NCBI RefSeq assembly: GCF_005771675.1
Contig: NZ_VAJM01000002.1
Span: 496,001-560,000 of the forward strand
DNA: 64,000 nucleotides
Reading direction: 5' to 3'
Source: Hymenobacter jeollabukensis
GTDB lineage: Bacteria > Bacteroidota > Bacteroidia > Cytophagales > Hymenobacteraceae
The notes beneath the pieces are model-generated. The model had not been told where the DNA came from. It ran no database searches and saw nothing but the letters and a program-made list of their open reading frames with translations. A program made the translations under genes and the position numbers. This document shows, one piece after another, positions 25,388 to 33,787 of this stretch; position 1 is the first letter of the stretch, and every line of letters starts with the position of its first letter.

Positions 25388-27982
25388 GTGAAAAAACTGC
25401 TACGAAACCCACTCCGCACGATTCATGCGCGGATGCTGCCCGGCTGGCGGCCGGCAGCACTGGCGGCTCTGTTGCTATTGCTGCACTTCGCTTCCTGGGC
25501 CGCCAATCCATCGGCCGGGCCGGTAGCCACGGCAGCACCCTCGCTGGCGCAGGTACTGAATCCTGATGGAACGCTCAAGCCCGGTACCACGGGCTCATTC
25601 GATGCCCGGCAGTTTGTCTTGTCCACGGCGCCGGATGGGCGGCCCGTCTTCCGGCCGGCTGGGGTACGGAGCACGCACGGCCCGGGCGACGACAAATGGC
25701 TGAATGGGTTCACGCTGCCCGGCGTGAATGCGCAAGTGCGGGCCCTTGCGGTCAGCGGCCCGGATGTGTACGTGGGCGGCTTTTTCACGACAGCCGGCGA
25801 CAAGGCGGTCAGCTACGTGGCGAAGTGGAACGGCAGCAGCTGGAGCCGGCTGGGTACGACTGGCCCGAACGGGTTGGTGCATGCGTTGGCCGTAAGCGGC
25901 AGCACCCTGTACGCGGGCGGCGAATTCAACCAGGCCGACGGCGTCGCGGCGCCGGGCGTAGCTCGGTGGAACGGCAGCAGCTGGAGCGGCCTGGGCACCG
26001 GCATTACGGGCGTGGTGTACGCGCTGGCTGCCAGCGGCTCGGACCTGTACGTGGGCGGCGGCTTTACCCAGGCGGGTGGGGCGCCGGCCAGCAACGTGGC
26101 CCGGTGGAACGGCTCGGCCTGGAGCAGCCTGGCCACCGGCGTCAATGGCGTCGTGTATGCCCTGGCCGTGAGCGGGTCGGACCTCTACATGGGCGGCCGC
26201 TTCACGCAGGTCGGGGCCGTTTCGGCGCGGGGGCTGGCCCGGTGGAACGGCAGCAGCTGGAGCGGGGTCGGCGGCGGCGTCAATGGCTGGGTGAATGCCC
26301 TGGCCGTGAGTGGCAGCGACCTGTACGTGGGGGGACGCTTCACCCAGGCCGGCAACGTGTTGGCCAATAACGTCGGCATCTGGAACGGGGGCAACTGGCT
26401 CATGATGGGCAGCAGTTCGGGGACCAACGGCGTGAGTGATGAAGTCTTTGCCCTGACGGTAAATGGCAACGACGTCTACGTCGGGGGCTCGTTTCTGGGG
26501 GCGGGCGGCACGCCCGCCGTGGGGGTGGCCAAGTGGGATGGGGACTGGAGCACCCTGGGCCCTGGCCTGAGCATTGAAAGCGCCCGTACCGTACGGGCGC
26601 TGACCAGCACCGGCGGCGAGGTGTATGCGGGCGGCGACTTTGCCATAGAAGCGCAGCCGACCCCGAGCGGGGCGACGGCGGCCCTCAACGTGGGCAAGTG
26701 GAACGGTAGCCGTTGGAACGGCCTGGGCACCGGGCTCGACGGCCCGGTGCGGGCGGTGGCCGTGAGCGGCAACGACGTGTACGTGGCCGGTAGCTTCACC
26801 CAGGCCGGCAGCGTGGCCGCCGCCCACGTAGCCCGGTGGAACGGCAGCAGCTGGAGCAGCCTCGGGGCCGGCGTCAATGGCGTCGTGAATGCGCTGGCCG
26901 TGAGTGGCCCCGACCTGTACGTGGGCGGTGACTTCACCCAGGCCGGGGGCCTCGCGGCTAACTACGTGGCCCGGTGGAATGGCAGCAGCTGGAGCAGCCC
27001 GGGGGCCGGCGTCAATGGCGTCGTGTTTGCGCTGGCCGTGAGCGGCTCGGACCTGTACGCCGGCGGCTTTTTCTCCGAAGCCGGCGGCGTGCCCGCCAGC
27101 AACGTGGCCCGGTGGAACGGCAGCAGCTGGAGCAGCCTGGGCACCGGCGTCACGAATATCGTGCCCGGCAACGGGGTATTTGCCCTGGCCGCCAGCGGCT
27201 CGGACCTGTACATGGGCGGCAACTTCAACCGCGTGGGCGGGGTAGCCGCCAACAACGTGGCCCGGTGGAACGGCACGGCCTGGAGCAGCCTGGGCACCGG
27301 CATCAGCACCGGCAGCACCGCGGGCGGGGGCGTGGGCGCGCTGCTCGTGAGCGGCGGCACCCTGTACGTGGGCGGCCGCTTTGTGGCCGCTGGCGGGGTA
27401 CCCGCCCAGAACCTGGCCCGGTGGAACGGCGCGGCCTGGAGCAGCCTGCCCACGGGCGGAGCGGGCAGCGCGGCGGTTACGGGCCTGGCGGTAAGTGGCC
27501 CGAACCTGTACGTGGTTGGCGCCGACTCCCAGAGCCCCACGACCCCGACCAGCACCATTGCCCGGTGGGACGGCAGCAGCTGGACTAGCCTGGGCACCGG
27601 CCTCAACGGGGCCGTCGAGGCCGTGGCCGTGGGGACGGGCGGACAGGTGTATGCCGGCGGCGGGTTTGTCGCCGTGGGCGACGGCAGCAAGGTGACGGCC
27701 CATTTCGGGGTGTACGACCCGGCGGCCCTGCCCACGGCCGCGCGCCCGCGCGCCTCGGCCCCCAACCTGGCCATCTACCCCAACCCGGCCCGCGCCGAAG
27801 TACGGGTGCGCGTGCCGGCCGCCGCCACCGCCGTCGTGGTAACGGACCTGGCCGGCCGCACGCTCCGCACCATCCCGCTCCGCCCCGGGCAGGCCGAAGC
27901 GCGGCTGTCGTTGCGGGGCCTGGCGCCGGGCGCCTACTGGCTGCGGGCCGGAGCCGCGGCGGGCAAGCTGCTGGTGGAGTAG
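25388..27982 (+). CDS. Secreted 14-repeat beta-propeller-like protein with T9SS sorting domain
   Basis: The start is taken as GTG 25388 (MKKLLRNPLRTIHARMLPGW then a hydrophobic AALAALLLLLHFAS); ATG 25433 is an alternative. After a short pre-region, 14 repeats of about 46 residues run from residue 117 to near 778, of the type ALAVSGSDLYVGGRFTQAG followed by NNVARWNGSSWSSLGTGVNG. Each looks like one propeller blade; fourteen could make two seven-bladed propellers. The tail (LAIYPNPARAEVRVRV ... LAPGAYWLRAGAAAGKLLVE) is a type A T9SS sorting domain, so the protein should be exported and surface-anchored. No enzyme motif is seen; binding or adhesion is inferred. The repeats are nearly identical in DNA and may recombine. 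A TATCTTTG box at 25291 is a possible promoter. Confidence 0.85.
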   Translation: MKKLLRNPLRTIHARMLPGWRPAALAALLLLLHFASWAANPSAGPVATAAPSLAQVLNPDGTLKPGTTGSFDARQFVLSTAPDGRPVFRPAGVRSTHGPGDDKWLNGFTLPGVNAQVRALAVSGPDVYVGGFFTTAGDKAVSYVAKWNGSSWSRLGTTGPNGLVHALAVSGSTLYAGGEFNQADGVAAPGVARWNGSSWSGLGTGITGVVYALAASGSDLYVGGGFTQAGGAPASNVARWNGSAWSSLATGVNGVVYALAVSGSDLYMGGRFTQVGAVSARGLARWNGSSWSGVGGGVNGWVNALAVSGSDLYVGGRFTQAGNVLANNVGIWNGGNWLMMGSSSGTNGVSDEVFALTVNGNDVYVGGSFLGAGGTPAVGVAKWDGDWSTLGPGLSIESARTVRALTSTGGEVYAGGDFAIEAQPTPSGATAALNVGKWNGSRWNGLGTGLDGPVRAVAVSGNDVYVAGSFTQAGSVAAAHVARWNGSSWSSLGAGVNGVVNALAVSGPDLYVGGDFTQAGGLAANYVARWNGSSWSSPGAGVNGVVFALAVSGSDLYAGGFFSEAGGVPASNVARWNGSSWSSLGTGVTNIVPGNGVFALAASGSDLYMGGNFNRVGGVAANNVARWNGTAWSSLGTGISTGSTAGGGVGALLVSGGTLYVGGRFVAAGGVPAQNLARWNGAAWSSLPTGGAGSAAVTGLAVSGPNLYVVGADSQSPTTPTSTIARWDGSSWTSLGTGLNGAVEAVAVGTGGQVYAGGGFVAVGDGSKVTAHFGVYDPAALPTAARPRASAPNLAIYPNPARAEVRVRVPAAATAVVVTDLAGRTLRTIPLRPGQAEARLSLRGLAPGAYWLRAGAAAGKLLVE

Positions 27983-28008
27983 CCCGGCGAACCGTCGGCC
28001 AAACGCAA

Positions 28009-28044
28009 GCCGGCCCGCTTCCTCGCAGGAGGAAGCGGGCCGGC
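28009..28044 (+). terminator. Hairpin terminator after the repeat-protein gene
   Basis: A 16-bp perfect stem (28009-28024 with 28029-28044) and a GCAG loop, 26 nt after the stop codon. There is no strong T-run. The stem is nearly the same as in the terminator before this gene. Confidence 0.65.
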
Positions 28045-28051
28045 GTCGTTG

Positions 28052-28127
28052 GTAGTGCGCACGAGCGAGCTGGCTCGTGCGCATGAGGCAGCATGGTAGT
28101 GCGCACGAGCGGGCTTGCTCATGCGCA
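28052..28127 (+). repeat. Two tandem REP palindromes with GTAG heads (REP family 2)
   Basis: GTAG at 28052-28055 precedes an 11-bp perfect hairpin (28056-28066 with 28073-28083). GTAG at 28096-28099 precedes a second copy (28100-28110 with 28117-28127, one mismatch). Each stem is TGCGCACGAGC. The pair lies between the propeller gene and the stop of the HU gene (28136-28134). Confidence 0.75.
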
Positions 28128-28133
28128 CGAGCG

Positions 28134-28559
28134 TCAGCCCTTCTTCGCGGCTTTGCGCTCGGCGGCCGGCACGGCCGCTTCTACGCGGCGCAGCACGGCC
28201 TGCCCCAGTAGCTGTTCGAACAGGGCGCTGGGCACGAAGTTGACCTTGATCTTGCGAATCTGGGCGGCCGTAAAGGCCGATTCCGTATCGGTGCCGTCGC
28301 TTTGCAGCGTGACGCGGAACGAGCCCAGGTCGCCGAGCTGCACGATTTGGCCCTCGGCCAGCTCGCGGGGAATTTCCTGCAGCAACGACTCCAGCGCCGC
28401 CTTCACGTCGGAAGAGCTGAGGGAGGTGCTGCGGCTGATTTTGTCGGCCATGCCGCGCTCGGTCGTGACGCCGCGGGAGCGGACGCTGGCGTACCACTTT
28501 TTGGGGCCGGTAGTAGTGCCGGGCAGGCCGCGCTGCACCAGGCTGTATTCGATAGGCAT
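28134..28559 (-). CDS. HU-family DNA-binding protein (HU-HIG type)
   Basis: The 141-residue protein starts MPIEYSLVQRGLPGTTTGPK and has the Bacteroidota HU-like layout: WYASVRSRGVTTERGMADKI, then STSLSSSDVKAALESLLQEI, IVQLGDLGSFRVTLQSDG, and a basic, alanine-rich tail (AVPAAERKAAKKG). Such proteins bind DNA through a two-stranded arm of the IHF/HU fold and may bend DNA. The gene is single on the minus strand, its stop is 6 nt from a REP palindrome, and a gap of 150 nt separates it from the HAD gene. Confidence 0.85.
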   Translation of the reverse strand: MPIEYSLVQRGLPGTTTGPKKWYASVRSRGVTTERGMADKISRSTSLSSSDVKAALESLLQEIPRELAEGQIVQLGDLGSFRVTLQSDGTDTESAFTAAQIRKIKVNFVPSALFEQLLGQAVLRRVEAAVPAAERKAAKKG

Positions 28560-28709
28560 ACGAGAAGAATGGTAAAATGAGGCTAGTAATATAAGGTGAT
28601 TCGCAACAGATGAGGGAAGCCGCTCATCTTTTTTGTAAGACCCACCCCGGCCCGCCGCCGCGCCCCGACGACATATGCGATGCGCGCTGGCCGGCGCGGG
28701 CGGCCCCCG

Positions 28710-29438
28710 CTACCGGTGCATGTACTGGCGCCGGGCCAGCTCCTGGCTGGGCCGGGGCGCCTTCGGGTGGGCCTCCAGCAGCGCCAGCACCAGCGCGGGC
28801 GTGAGCTGGGTGAAGTCCTTGATGACCATCATCGGCGCCTGAAACTGCCGGGCCGCCAGCGTAGTGCCGACGGCTACGCAGCGCATCCCGCCCCGGTAGG
28901 CCGCCTGCTCGCCCAGCAGGGCGTCTTCGAAGACCACGCAGCGCTCCGGCGGCATGCCCAGCTTGCGGGCCGCCACGGCGAAGGTGTCGGCGTGGGGCTT
29001 GCCCCGGTCCACGTCGTCCTTGCCGACGATGACGTCGAAGTGGCGGCGCAGGTCGAGGTGGTCGACGATGTAGCCGATGGTTTCGGCACCCGAGCCGGTG
29101 CCCAGGGCCAGTCGGAAGCCGGCGGCGCGGGCCGCTTCGAGAAACCGGGTGAGACCGGCCAGCTCCCGGCGCTTGTCCCAGTAGAGCACCCGGTAGAGGA
29201 ATTCGCGGCGGTCGGCGTACTGCTTCAGCTCCTTATCGGGCACCGGGCTTCGGAAGACAGTTTTGAGGATGGTGGTGGCGGGCATCCCGTTGAGCCGCCG
29301 CAGCAGGGGCAGGGCTTTGGTGGTCAGGCCCAGCTCGCGGAACAGCAGCTGGAAGGCGCGGGCCTGGTAGCGGGTATTGTCGATGAGCACGCCGTCCATG
29401 TCGAAGATGAGGGCGTGGTCGGAAGCAGCGAGGGGCAT
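28710..29438 (-). CDS. HAD-superfamily phosphatase (beta-phosphoglucomutase-like)
   Basis: Motif I IFDMDGVLIDN carries the nucleophile and acid/base aspartates. The cap is helical (FQLLFRELGLTTKALPLL). Motif II is LALGTGSGAET, motif III VGKDDVDRGKPHADTF and motif IV VVFEDALLGEQAAYRGGM, so it should be an active subclass I enzyme of 242 residues. The likely substrates are small sugar or nucleotide phosphates; the exact one is not readable. The C-terminus is basic (SQELARRQYMHR). Confidence 0.87.
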   Translation of the reverse strand: MPLAASDHALIFDMDGVLIDNTRYQARAFQLLFRELGLTTKALPLLRRLNGMPATTILKTVFRSPVPDKELKQYADRREFLYRVLYWDKRRELAGLTRFLEAARAAGFRLALGTGSGAETIGYIVDHLDLRRHFDVIVGKDDVDRGKPHADTFAVAARKLGMPPERCVVFEDALLGEQAAYRGGMRCVAVGTTLAARQFQAPMMVIKDFTQLTPALVLALLEAHPKAPRPSQELARRQYMHR

Positions 29439-29452
29439 GGCGGGCGGATTAT

Positions 29453-29544
29453 GTAGAGGCGCGACCCATCGCGTCTCAATCGTTGAACGGCGACAACGGA
29501 ACGATGACCGTTTAACGACGAGACGCGATAGGTCGCGTCTCTAC
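29453..29544. repeat. Pair of inverted REP palindromes, downstream side of the RAYT gene (REP family 1)
   Basis: GTAG at 29453-29456 heads a stem AGGCGCGA/TCGCGTCT with a CCCA loop (29457-29476). An inverted second copy (stem 29521-29540) has its GTAG on the minus strand at 29541-29544. Between them the tails GTTGAACGG and CCGTTTAAC are nearly complementary, so the whole unit can form one larger cruciform (a REPIN/BIME arrangement). Confidence 0.85.
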
Positions 29545-30101
29545 CGGTATAGGCCTTCGCCGTTGTCCCATTCCTTTTCCCAGCGGCTGGGGTTGGTGAC
29601 GATATAGTGACGGATACGGGTCAGTTCGTGGGCCGAGCGGATTATACGGTCGTGGAAGCGGGCCTGCCACTGAAACGGCAGGCCGTGCATACGGGCAAAG
29701 GTGGTTACGCCGGATTTAAAGCCGCGCAGCACGGAGGCCAGGTTCTCGCGCTGTGGGCCGAAGCGGTTGGCATACGGCAACGGCGTGTCGTCGGGCGTCG
29801 GTTTGTCAAACAGCAACACGCCGTGTAGGTGGTCGGGCATCAGCACGAAAGCATCCAGCGTGGCAAACGGTGCGAACTGCGGAATGCTGGCCCAGCCCGT
29901 CAAGACCCGCTTGCCCAGCGGAGTGGGGCGTACAATAGCGGCTGCCCAGTCGTGGCCGGGCACTTCTACCGTGCCGAAGTGGGGCTGCCGGCCTTGCGTA
30001 CAGATGGTTACGAAATAGGCCCCGCTCTGCCCGTAATCATAACCGGCCAGCCGGGTAGAGGGGACACGGTAGCGCCCCTGAAATAACTCGTCACTAAGCA
30101 T
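29541..30101 (-). CDS. REP-associated tyrosine transposase (RAYT, Y1 HUH type)
   Basis: The 186-residue protein belongs to the IS200/RAYT-like Y1 transposase group, single-strand nucleases that cut beside palindromes. The HUH motif is PDHLHGVLLF (His91 and His93). The catalytic tyrosine is probably Tyr166 in RIRHYIVTNPSRWEKEW, a stretch typical of RAYTs. GQSGAYFVTICTQGR near residue 25 is the family start. The ATG at 30101 (MLSDELFQGRY) is chosen. REP copies with GTAG heads lie on both sides, and the TAG stop (29543-29541) is part of the GTAG of the adjacent REP. All catalytic residues seem intact, so it may be active or domesticated. Confidence 0.9.
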   Translation of the reverse strand: MLSDELFQGRYRVPSTRLAGYDYGQSGAYFVTICTQGRQPHFGTVEVPGHDWAAAIVRPTPLGKRVLTGWASIPQFAPFATLDAFVLMPDHLHGVLLFDKPTPDDTPLPYANRFGPQRENLASVLRGFKSGVTTFARMHGLPFQWQARFHDRIIRSAHELTRIRHYIVTNPSRWEKEWDNGEGLYR

Positions 30102-30206
30102 AGCAGAAAAATAATGTAGCGCCGCAAGCCATAGCGCCGCGTCGGAGGATGGTAAGTTGTTAGCTGACTTCAAGCTAATCAACGATAACAACCTCAGCAA
30201 CGATTG

Positions 30207-30230
30207 AGACGCGATGGGTTGCGTCTCTAC
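30207..30230 (-). repeat. REP palindrome upstream of the RAYT gene (REP family 1)
   Basis: A stem of 8 bp (30207-30214 with 30219-30226, one wobble), a TGGG loop and a minus-strand GTAG head at 30227-30230. It lies between the RAYT start and the pafA-like gene, near a TAACTTTG box at 30251. Confidence 0.85.
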
Positions 30231-30311
30231 ACGGTTGCGGGTTTGGGCCGTAACTTTGGCGGCCCCGATTGACTGTCAGCTCCTCGAGGCCCGCTTACCA
30301 CCGTTCCGATT

Positions 30312-32039
30312 ATGCGAAATACCTTCCTGACGGGCCTGCTGGCCGCCGCCGCCCTGCTGAGCGGCCCGGCGGCTTCGGCCCAGAAAACCAAGCCCCTGCC
30401 CCGCCCCAAGCTGGTGGTGGGCATTGTGGTGGACCAGATGCGCTACGACTACCTCTACCGCTACTGGAACAAGTACGGCGCGGACGGCTTCCGCCGCCTG
30501 CTCGGCGAAGGGTTCAGCTTCGAGAACTGCCACTACAACTACGTGCCCACCTACACCGGGCCGGGCCACGCCAGCATCTACACCGGCACCACGCCCAGCA
30601 CCCACGGCATCATCGGCAACAACTGGCTGGTGCGCGAGGCCGGCAAGGCCACCTACGTGACCGAGGACAACACCGTGCAGGCCGTGGGCGGCACGGCGGC
30701 GGCCGGGCAGATGTCGCCGCGCCACATGCTGACGACCACCATCACCGACGAGCTGCGCCTGGCCACGAATTTTCAGGCCAAGACCATCGGCGTGTGCATC
30801 AAGGACCGCGGCTCCATTCTGCCGGCGGGCCACGCCGCCTCGGCCGCCTACTGGTTCGACAACGCCAACGGCGCCTTCATCACCAGCACTTTCTACACTT
30901 CGCAGCTGCCCGAGTGGGTGCAGCAGTTCAACGCCCGCAAGCTGCCGCAGCAGTACCTGAGCAAGCCCTGGGAGCCGCTGCTGCCGCTGGCCGCCTACAC
31001 CGAAAGCACCGCCGACGACGTGGCCTGGGAAGCGGCCTTCCGCGGCGAGCAGAAGCCGGTGTTTCCGCACAACCTGCCGGTGCTCAGCGGCGTGGCGCCG
31101 GCCCAGGCCCCCGCGCCCGCGCCCACCGGCGGCGAAGCCCCGGCCACGGCCGCCGCGGCCAACCTCGACGTCATCCGCTCCACGCCCTTCGGCAACACGC
31201 TCACCCTGGACTTCGCCCTCGAAGCTATCCGGGCCGAGCAGCTCGGCCAGCGCGGACAAACCGACTTCCTGGCCCTGAGCTTCAGCAGCACCGACTACGT
31301 GGGGCACCAGTTCGGGCCGAACGCCATCGAAACCGAGGACACCTACCTGCGCCTCGACCGCGACATTGCCCGCCTGCTCAAGGCGCTGGACCAGACCGTG
31401 GGCAAGGGCCAGAGCCTGGTGTTCCTCTCGGCCGACCACGGCGCGGCCCACTCGCCGGAGTTTCTCAAGAGCCAGCGCATTCCGGCCGGCTCGGTAGGCC
31501 CCCGGCTCTGGCGCGACTCGCTGCAGGCCCGGCTGGTGCGCCGCCTCGGCCCCGGCCAGTGGGTGCTCAGCTACGAAAACCAGCAGGTGTACCTGAACCG
31601 CCCGCTCATCGCCCAAAAGAAGCTCGACCTCTACCAGGTGCAGCAGGCGGTGGTGGAGCTGGCAGTGCAGTTTACCGGCGTGTCGCGGGCCATTGCCGCC
31701 ACCGATTTGCAGAAGTCGCACTGGGAGAGCGGCTTGCTGATGTACCTGGAAAACGGCTACCTGCCCAGTCGCTCGGGCGACGTGATGGTGGTGATGGAGC
31801 CCGGCTGGCTGGAGTCGTACGCCTACCCGGTGAACAAGGGCACCACCCACGGCTCGTCGGGTGCGTATGATACCCACGTACCGCTGCTGTTCTGGGGCTG
31901 GCGCGTGCCGCAGGGCGAGTCGGCATTTCCGGCGCGGATTACCGATATTGCACCGACGGTAGCCCGGTTCCTTCATATTCAGGAGCCCGACGGCTGCACC
32001 GGGCAACCCCTGCAGGACGTGCTGACCAAGAAAAAATAG
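30312..32039 (+). CDS. PafA-type alkaline phosphatase
   Basis: The product has a signal peptide (MRNTFLTGLLAAAALLSGPA) and the phosphodiesterase/alkaline phosphatase superfamily core: VVDQMRYDYL (metal Asp41), PTYTGPGHASIYTGT with the likely nucleophile Thr near residue 80, SSTDYVGHQFGPN (Asp and His ligands), FLSADHGAAHSPEF and THGSSGAYDTHVPLLFWG. PafA is a periplasmic, phosphate-insensitive phosphatase common in Bacteroidota, and 575 residues is close to its usual length. Ala/Pro-rich sequence (PAPTGGEAPATAAAA) forms an insertion in the middle. A TAACTTTG box at 30251 is a plausible promoter. Substrate range is inferred. Confidence 0.87.
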   Translation: MRNTFLTGLLAAAALLSGPAASAQKTKPLPRPKLVVGIVVDQMRYDYLYRYWNKYGADGFRRLLGEGFSFENCHYNYVPTYTGPGHASIYTGTTPSTHGIIGNNWLVREAGKATYVTEDNTVQAVGGTAAAGQMSPRHMLTTTITDELRLATNFQAKTIGVCIKDRGSILPAGHAASAAYWFDNANGAFITSTFYTSQLPEWVQQFNARKLPQQYLSKPWEPLLPLAAYTESTADDVAWEAAFRGEQKPVFPHNLPVLSGVAPAQAPAPAPTGGEAPATAAAANLDVIRSTPFGNTLTLDFALEAIRAEQLGQRGQTDFLALSFSSTDYVGHQFGPNAIETEDTYLRLDRDIARLLKALDQTVGKGQSLVFLSADHGAAHSPEFLKSQRIPAGSVGPRLWRDSLQARLVRRLGPGQWVLSYENQQVYLNRPLIAQKKLDLYQVQQAVVELAVQFTGVSRAIAATDLQKSHWESGLLMYLENGYLPSRSGDVMVVMEPGWLESYAYPVNKGTTHGSSGAYDTHVPLLFWGWRVPQGESAFPARITDIAPTVARFLHIQEPDGCTGQPLQDVLTKKK

Positions 32040-32147
32040 CGGCGTTCTGGCTCCGCAGGTGGTTTTTCCGGGCCTCCACTGACTTCACTTCATCTTCTTT
32101 TACCCGCGCTGCCTTCGCGTGCGAACCGGCAGCCCGCAGTTACCACA

Positions 32148-32720
32148 ATGGCTCATTTCAACCCCTGGCACGACGTTAACTACGGTTCCAAGGCTCCCGG
32201 CATTGTCAATGCCATCATCGAAATTCCGAAAGGCTCGAAGGGCAAGTACGAGCTGGACAAGGACAGCGGCCTGCTCAAGCTGGACCGCGTGCTGTTCTCG
32301 GCCGTGCACTACCCCGCCGCCTACGGCTTCATCCCGCAGACCTACTGCGACGACAAGGACCCGCTGGACGTGCTGGTGCTCTGCTCGGTAGACGTGGTGC
32401 CCATGTGCCTGATCGAGGCCAAGGTCATCGGCGTGATGCAGATGATTGACAACAACGAGGAGGACGACAAAATCATTGCCGTGGCCGCCAACGACGTGTC
32501 GATGAACCACTACAACGACATTTCGGAGCTGCCCCCGCACACCCTGCGCGAGATGCGCAAGTTCTTCGAGGACTACAAAGCCCTGGAAAACAAGCAGGTG
32601 GTGGTAGAGAAGTTTATGGGCCGCGAGGATGCCTACAAAATCGTGCAGAACAGCATCGACCTCTACGACGAGACGTTCCGCCACCCCAACAACCACCAGG
32701 CCCAGCTCTCCATGCTGTAG
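32148..32720 (+). CDS. ppa: Inorganic pyrophosphatase, family I
   Basis: Cytoplasmic soluble enzyme that splits pyrophosphate to phosphate. The family I core is present: [40 protein letters not shown] with the metal-binding aspartates, and [12 protein letters not shown]. At 190 residues it is close to other bacterial enzymes. Start ATG 32148 gives [19 protein letters not shown] strong terminator follows. It stands 108 nt after the phosphatase gene, so both might act on phosphate supply, but this is only neighbourhood. Confidence 0.95.
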   Translation: MAHFNPWHDVNYGSKAPGIVNAIIEIPKGSKGKYELDKDSGLLKLDRVLFSAVHYPAAYGFIPQTYCDDKDPLDVLVLCSVDVVPMCLIEAKVIGVMQMIDNNEEDDKIIAVAANDVSMNHYNDISELPPHTLREMRKFFEDYKALENKQVVVEKFMGREDAYKIVQNSIDLYDETFRHPNNHQAQLSML

Positions 32721-32757
32721 GCCCGGGTAAGTACGCACCCGCTCCGGGTTACTACTG

Positions 32758-32793
32758 AAAAAGCCCCGACTGCCCCGCAGTCGGGGCTTTTTT
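32758..32793 (+). terminator. Rho-independent terminator after ppa
   Basis: A 16-bp stem (32758-32773 with 32777-32792) AAAAAGCCCCGACTGC, a CCC loop and a T-run. Confidence 0.92.
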
Positions 32794-32866
32794 GTTGGGT
32801 TGGTGGGCGGGCGGCCCCACCTTCGGCGGGCCGGGGCGTAGAACGGCGCAGGATTTTCCCACGCCC

Positions 32867-33550
32867 ATGACCCAACACACGCCTAAGACGCCGCTGCGGC
32901 GCTTCCTCTACCAGAACGGCCTCTCGCTGGTCATCACCGCGATGGTGCTGCTGACCCTGGGCGGACAGACGCTCACCGGCTGGCACGACTACAACATTGA
33001 ACTACAGGACCTGCACCTGCCGGAGTTGAGCCTGGGCGAGTACGTCACCTCCGGACACTGGGTGGAGGCCACGTTCGAGAACTGGGAAAGCGAATTTCTG
33101 CAGATGGCCCTGTACGTAGTGCTGACGGTGAGCCTGCGCCAGAAAGGCTCCGCCGAATCCAAGAAGCTCGACGAAGCCGAAGACGTAGACCGGGAGCCCG
33201 ACGCCAGCAAGCCTGACGCGCCCTGGCCGGTGCGGCAGGGTGGGGCGGTGCTCTGGCTGTACCGAAACTCCCTGAGCATTGCCTTCTTCCTGCTGTTTCT
33301 AGGCGCCTTTTTCCTGCACGGGCTCGGCGGCACGGAGGTCTATAATATTGAGCAGCAGGCCAACGGCAAGCCTCCGGTGGACCTGCTGGGCTACATGGCC
33401 ACCTCGCGCTTCTGGTTCGAGTCGCTGCAGAACTGGCAGAGCGAGTTTCTGAGCATCGTGAGCATTGTGGTGCTCAGCATCTGGCTGCGGCAGCACGGCT
33501 CCCCCGAGTCGAAGCCGGTGGATGCGCCACATGGCGAGACGGGCAAGTAG
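32867..33550 (+). CDS. DUF6766-type membrane protein with internal duplication
   Basis: The 227-residue protein is two homologous halves. The first has LYQNGLSLVITAMVLLTLG, HWVEATFENWESEFLQM and SLRQKGSAESKKLDE; the second has LYRNSLSIAFFLLFLGAFF, FWFESLQNWQSEFLSI and WLRQHGSPESKPVD. Each half has two membrane helices, so four in all. The W-x-S-E-F motif suggests a paired charged residue of some transport or sensing role, but none is known for this family. ATG 32867 (MTQHTPKTPLRRFLYQNGLS) is chosen because codons upstream overlap the terminator region. Confidence 0.8.
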   Translation: MTQHTPKTPLRRFLYQNGLSLVITAMVLLTLGGQTLTGWHDYNIELQDLHLPELSLGEYVTSGHWVEATFENWESEFLQMALYVVLTVSLRQKGSAESKKLDEAEDVDREPDASKPDAPWPVRQGGAVLWLYRNSLSIAFFLLFLGAFFLHGLGGTEVYNIEQQANGKPPVDLLGYMATSRFWFESLQNWQSEFLSIVSIVVLSIWLRQHGSPESKPVDAPHGETGK

Positions 33551-33701
33551 CAACCTGGCCCAACGCGTTGCCCCGTTGGCTGCGCTGGTCTTCGATTGTT
33601 GACGCTGTTTTGCTAGCGTCGGCGCGCCTACTCCGCGCGTGGGTGTTGATGGTGGGCTGTCAGAGTGGCGTTGGCTATTCGGTCATAATCGTTCAACGAC
33701 G

Positions 33702-33725
33702 AGACGCGAAGGGACGCGTCTCTAC
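33702..33725 (-). repeat. Isolated REP palindrome (REP family 1)
   Basis: A 7-bp stem AGACGCG/CGCGTCT (33702-33708 with 33715-33721) with a minus-strand GTAG at 33722-33725 and the tail CGTTCAACGAC. It is about 3.5 kb from the RAYT locus and shows the family has spread. Confidence 0.8.
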
Positions 33726-33787
33726 AGCGAGGCGGCGTATTTTGCGGCGTTGAACCGGGCCCGACGTTGGGCCCGACGTTGTTGCGC

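Noticed and set aside
25595-28084. Minus-strand open frame opposite the propeller gene
   Set aside because: Repetitive antisense shadow of the blade repeats; no start or domain evidence.
29450-30240. Complete IS200/IS605 insertion sequence
   Set aside because: No second ORF (TnpB) and the ends are REP palindromes with GTAG, which fits a RAYT locus better.
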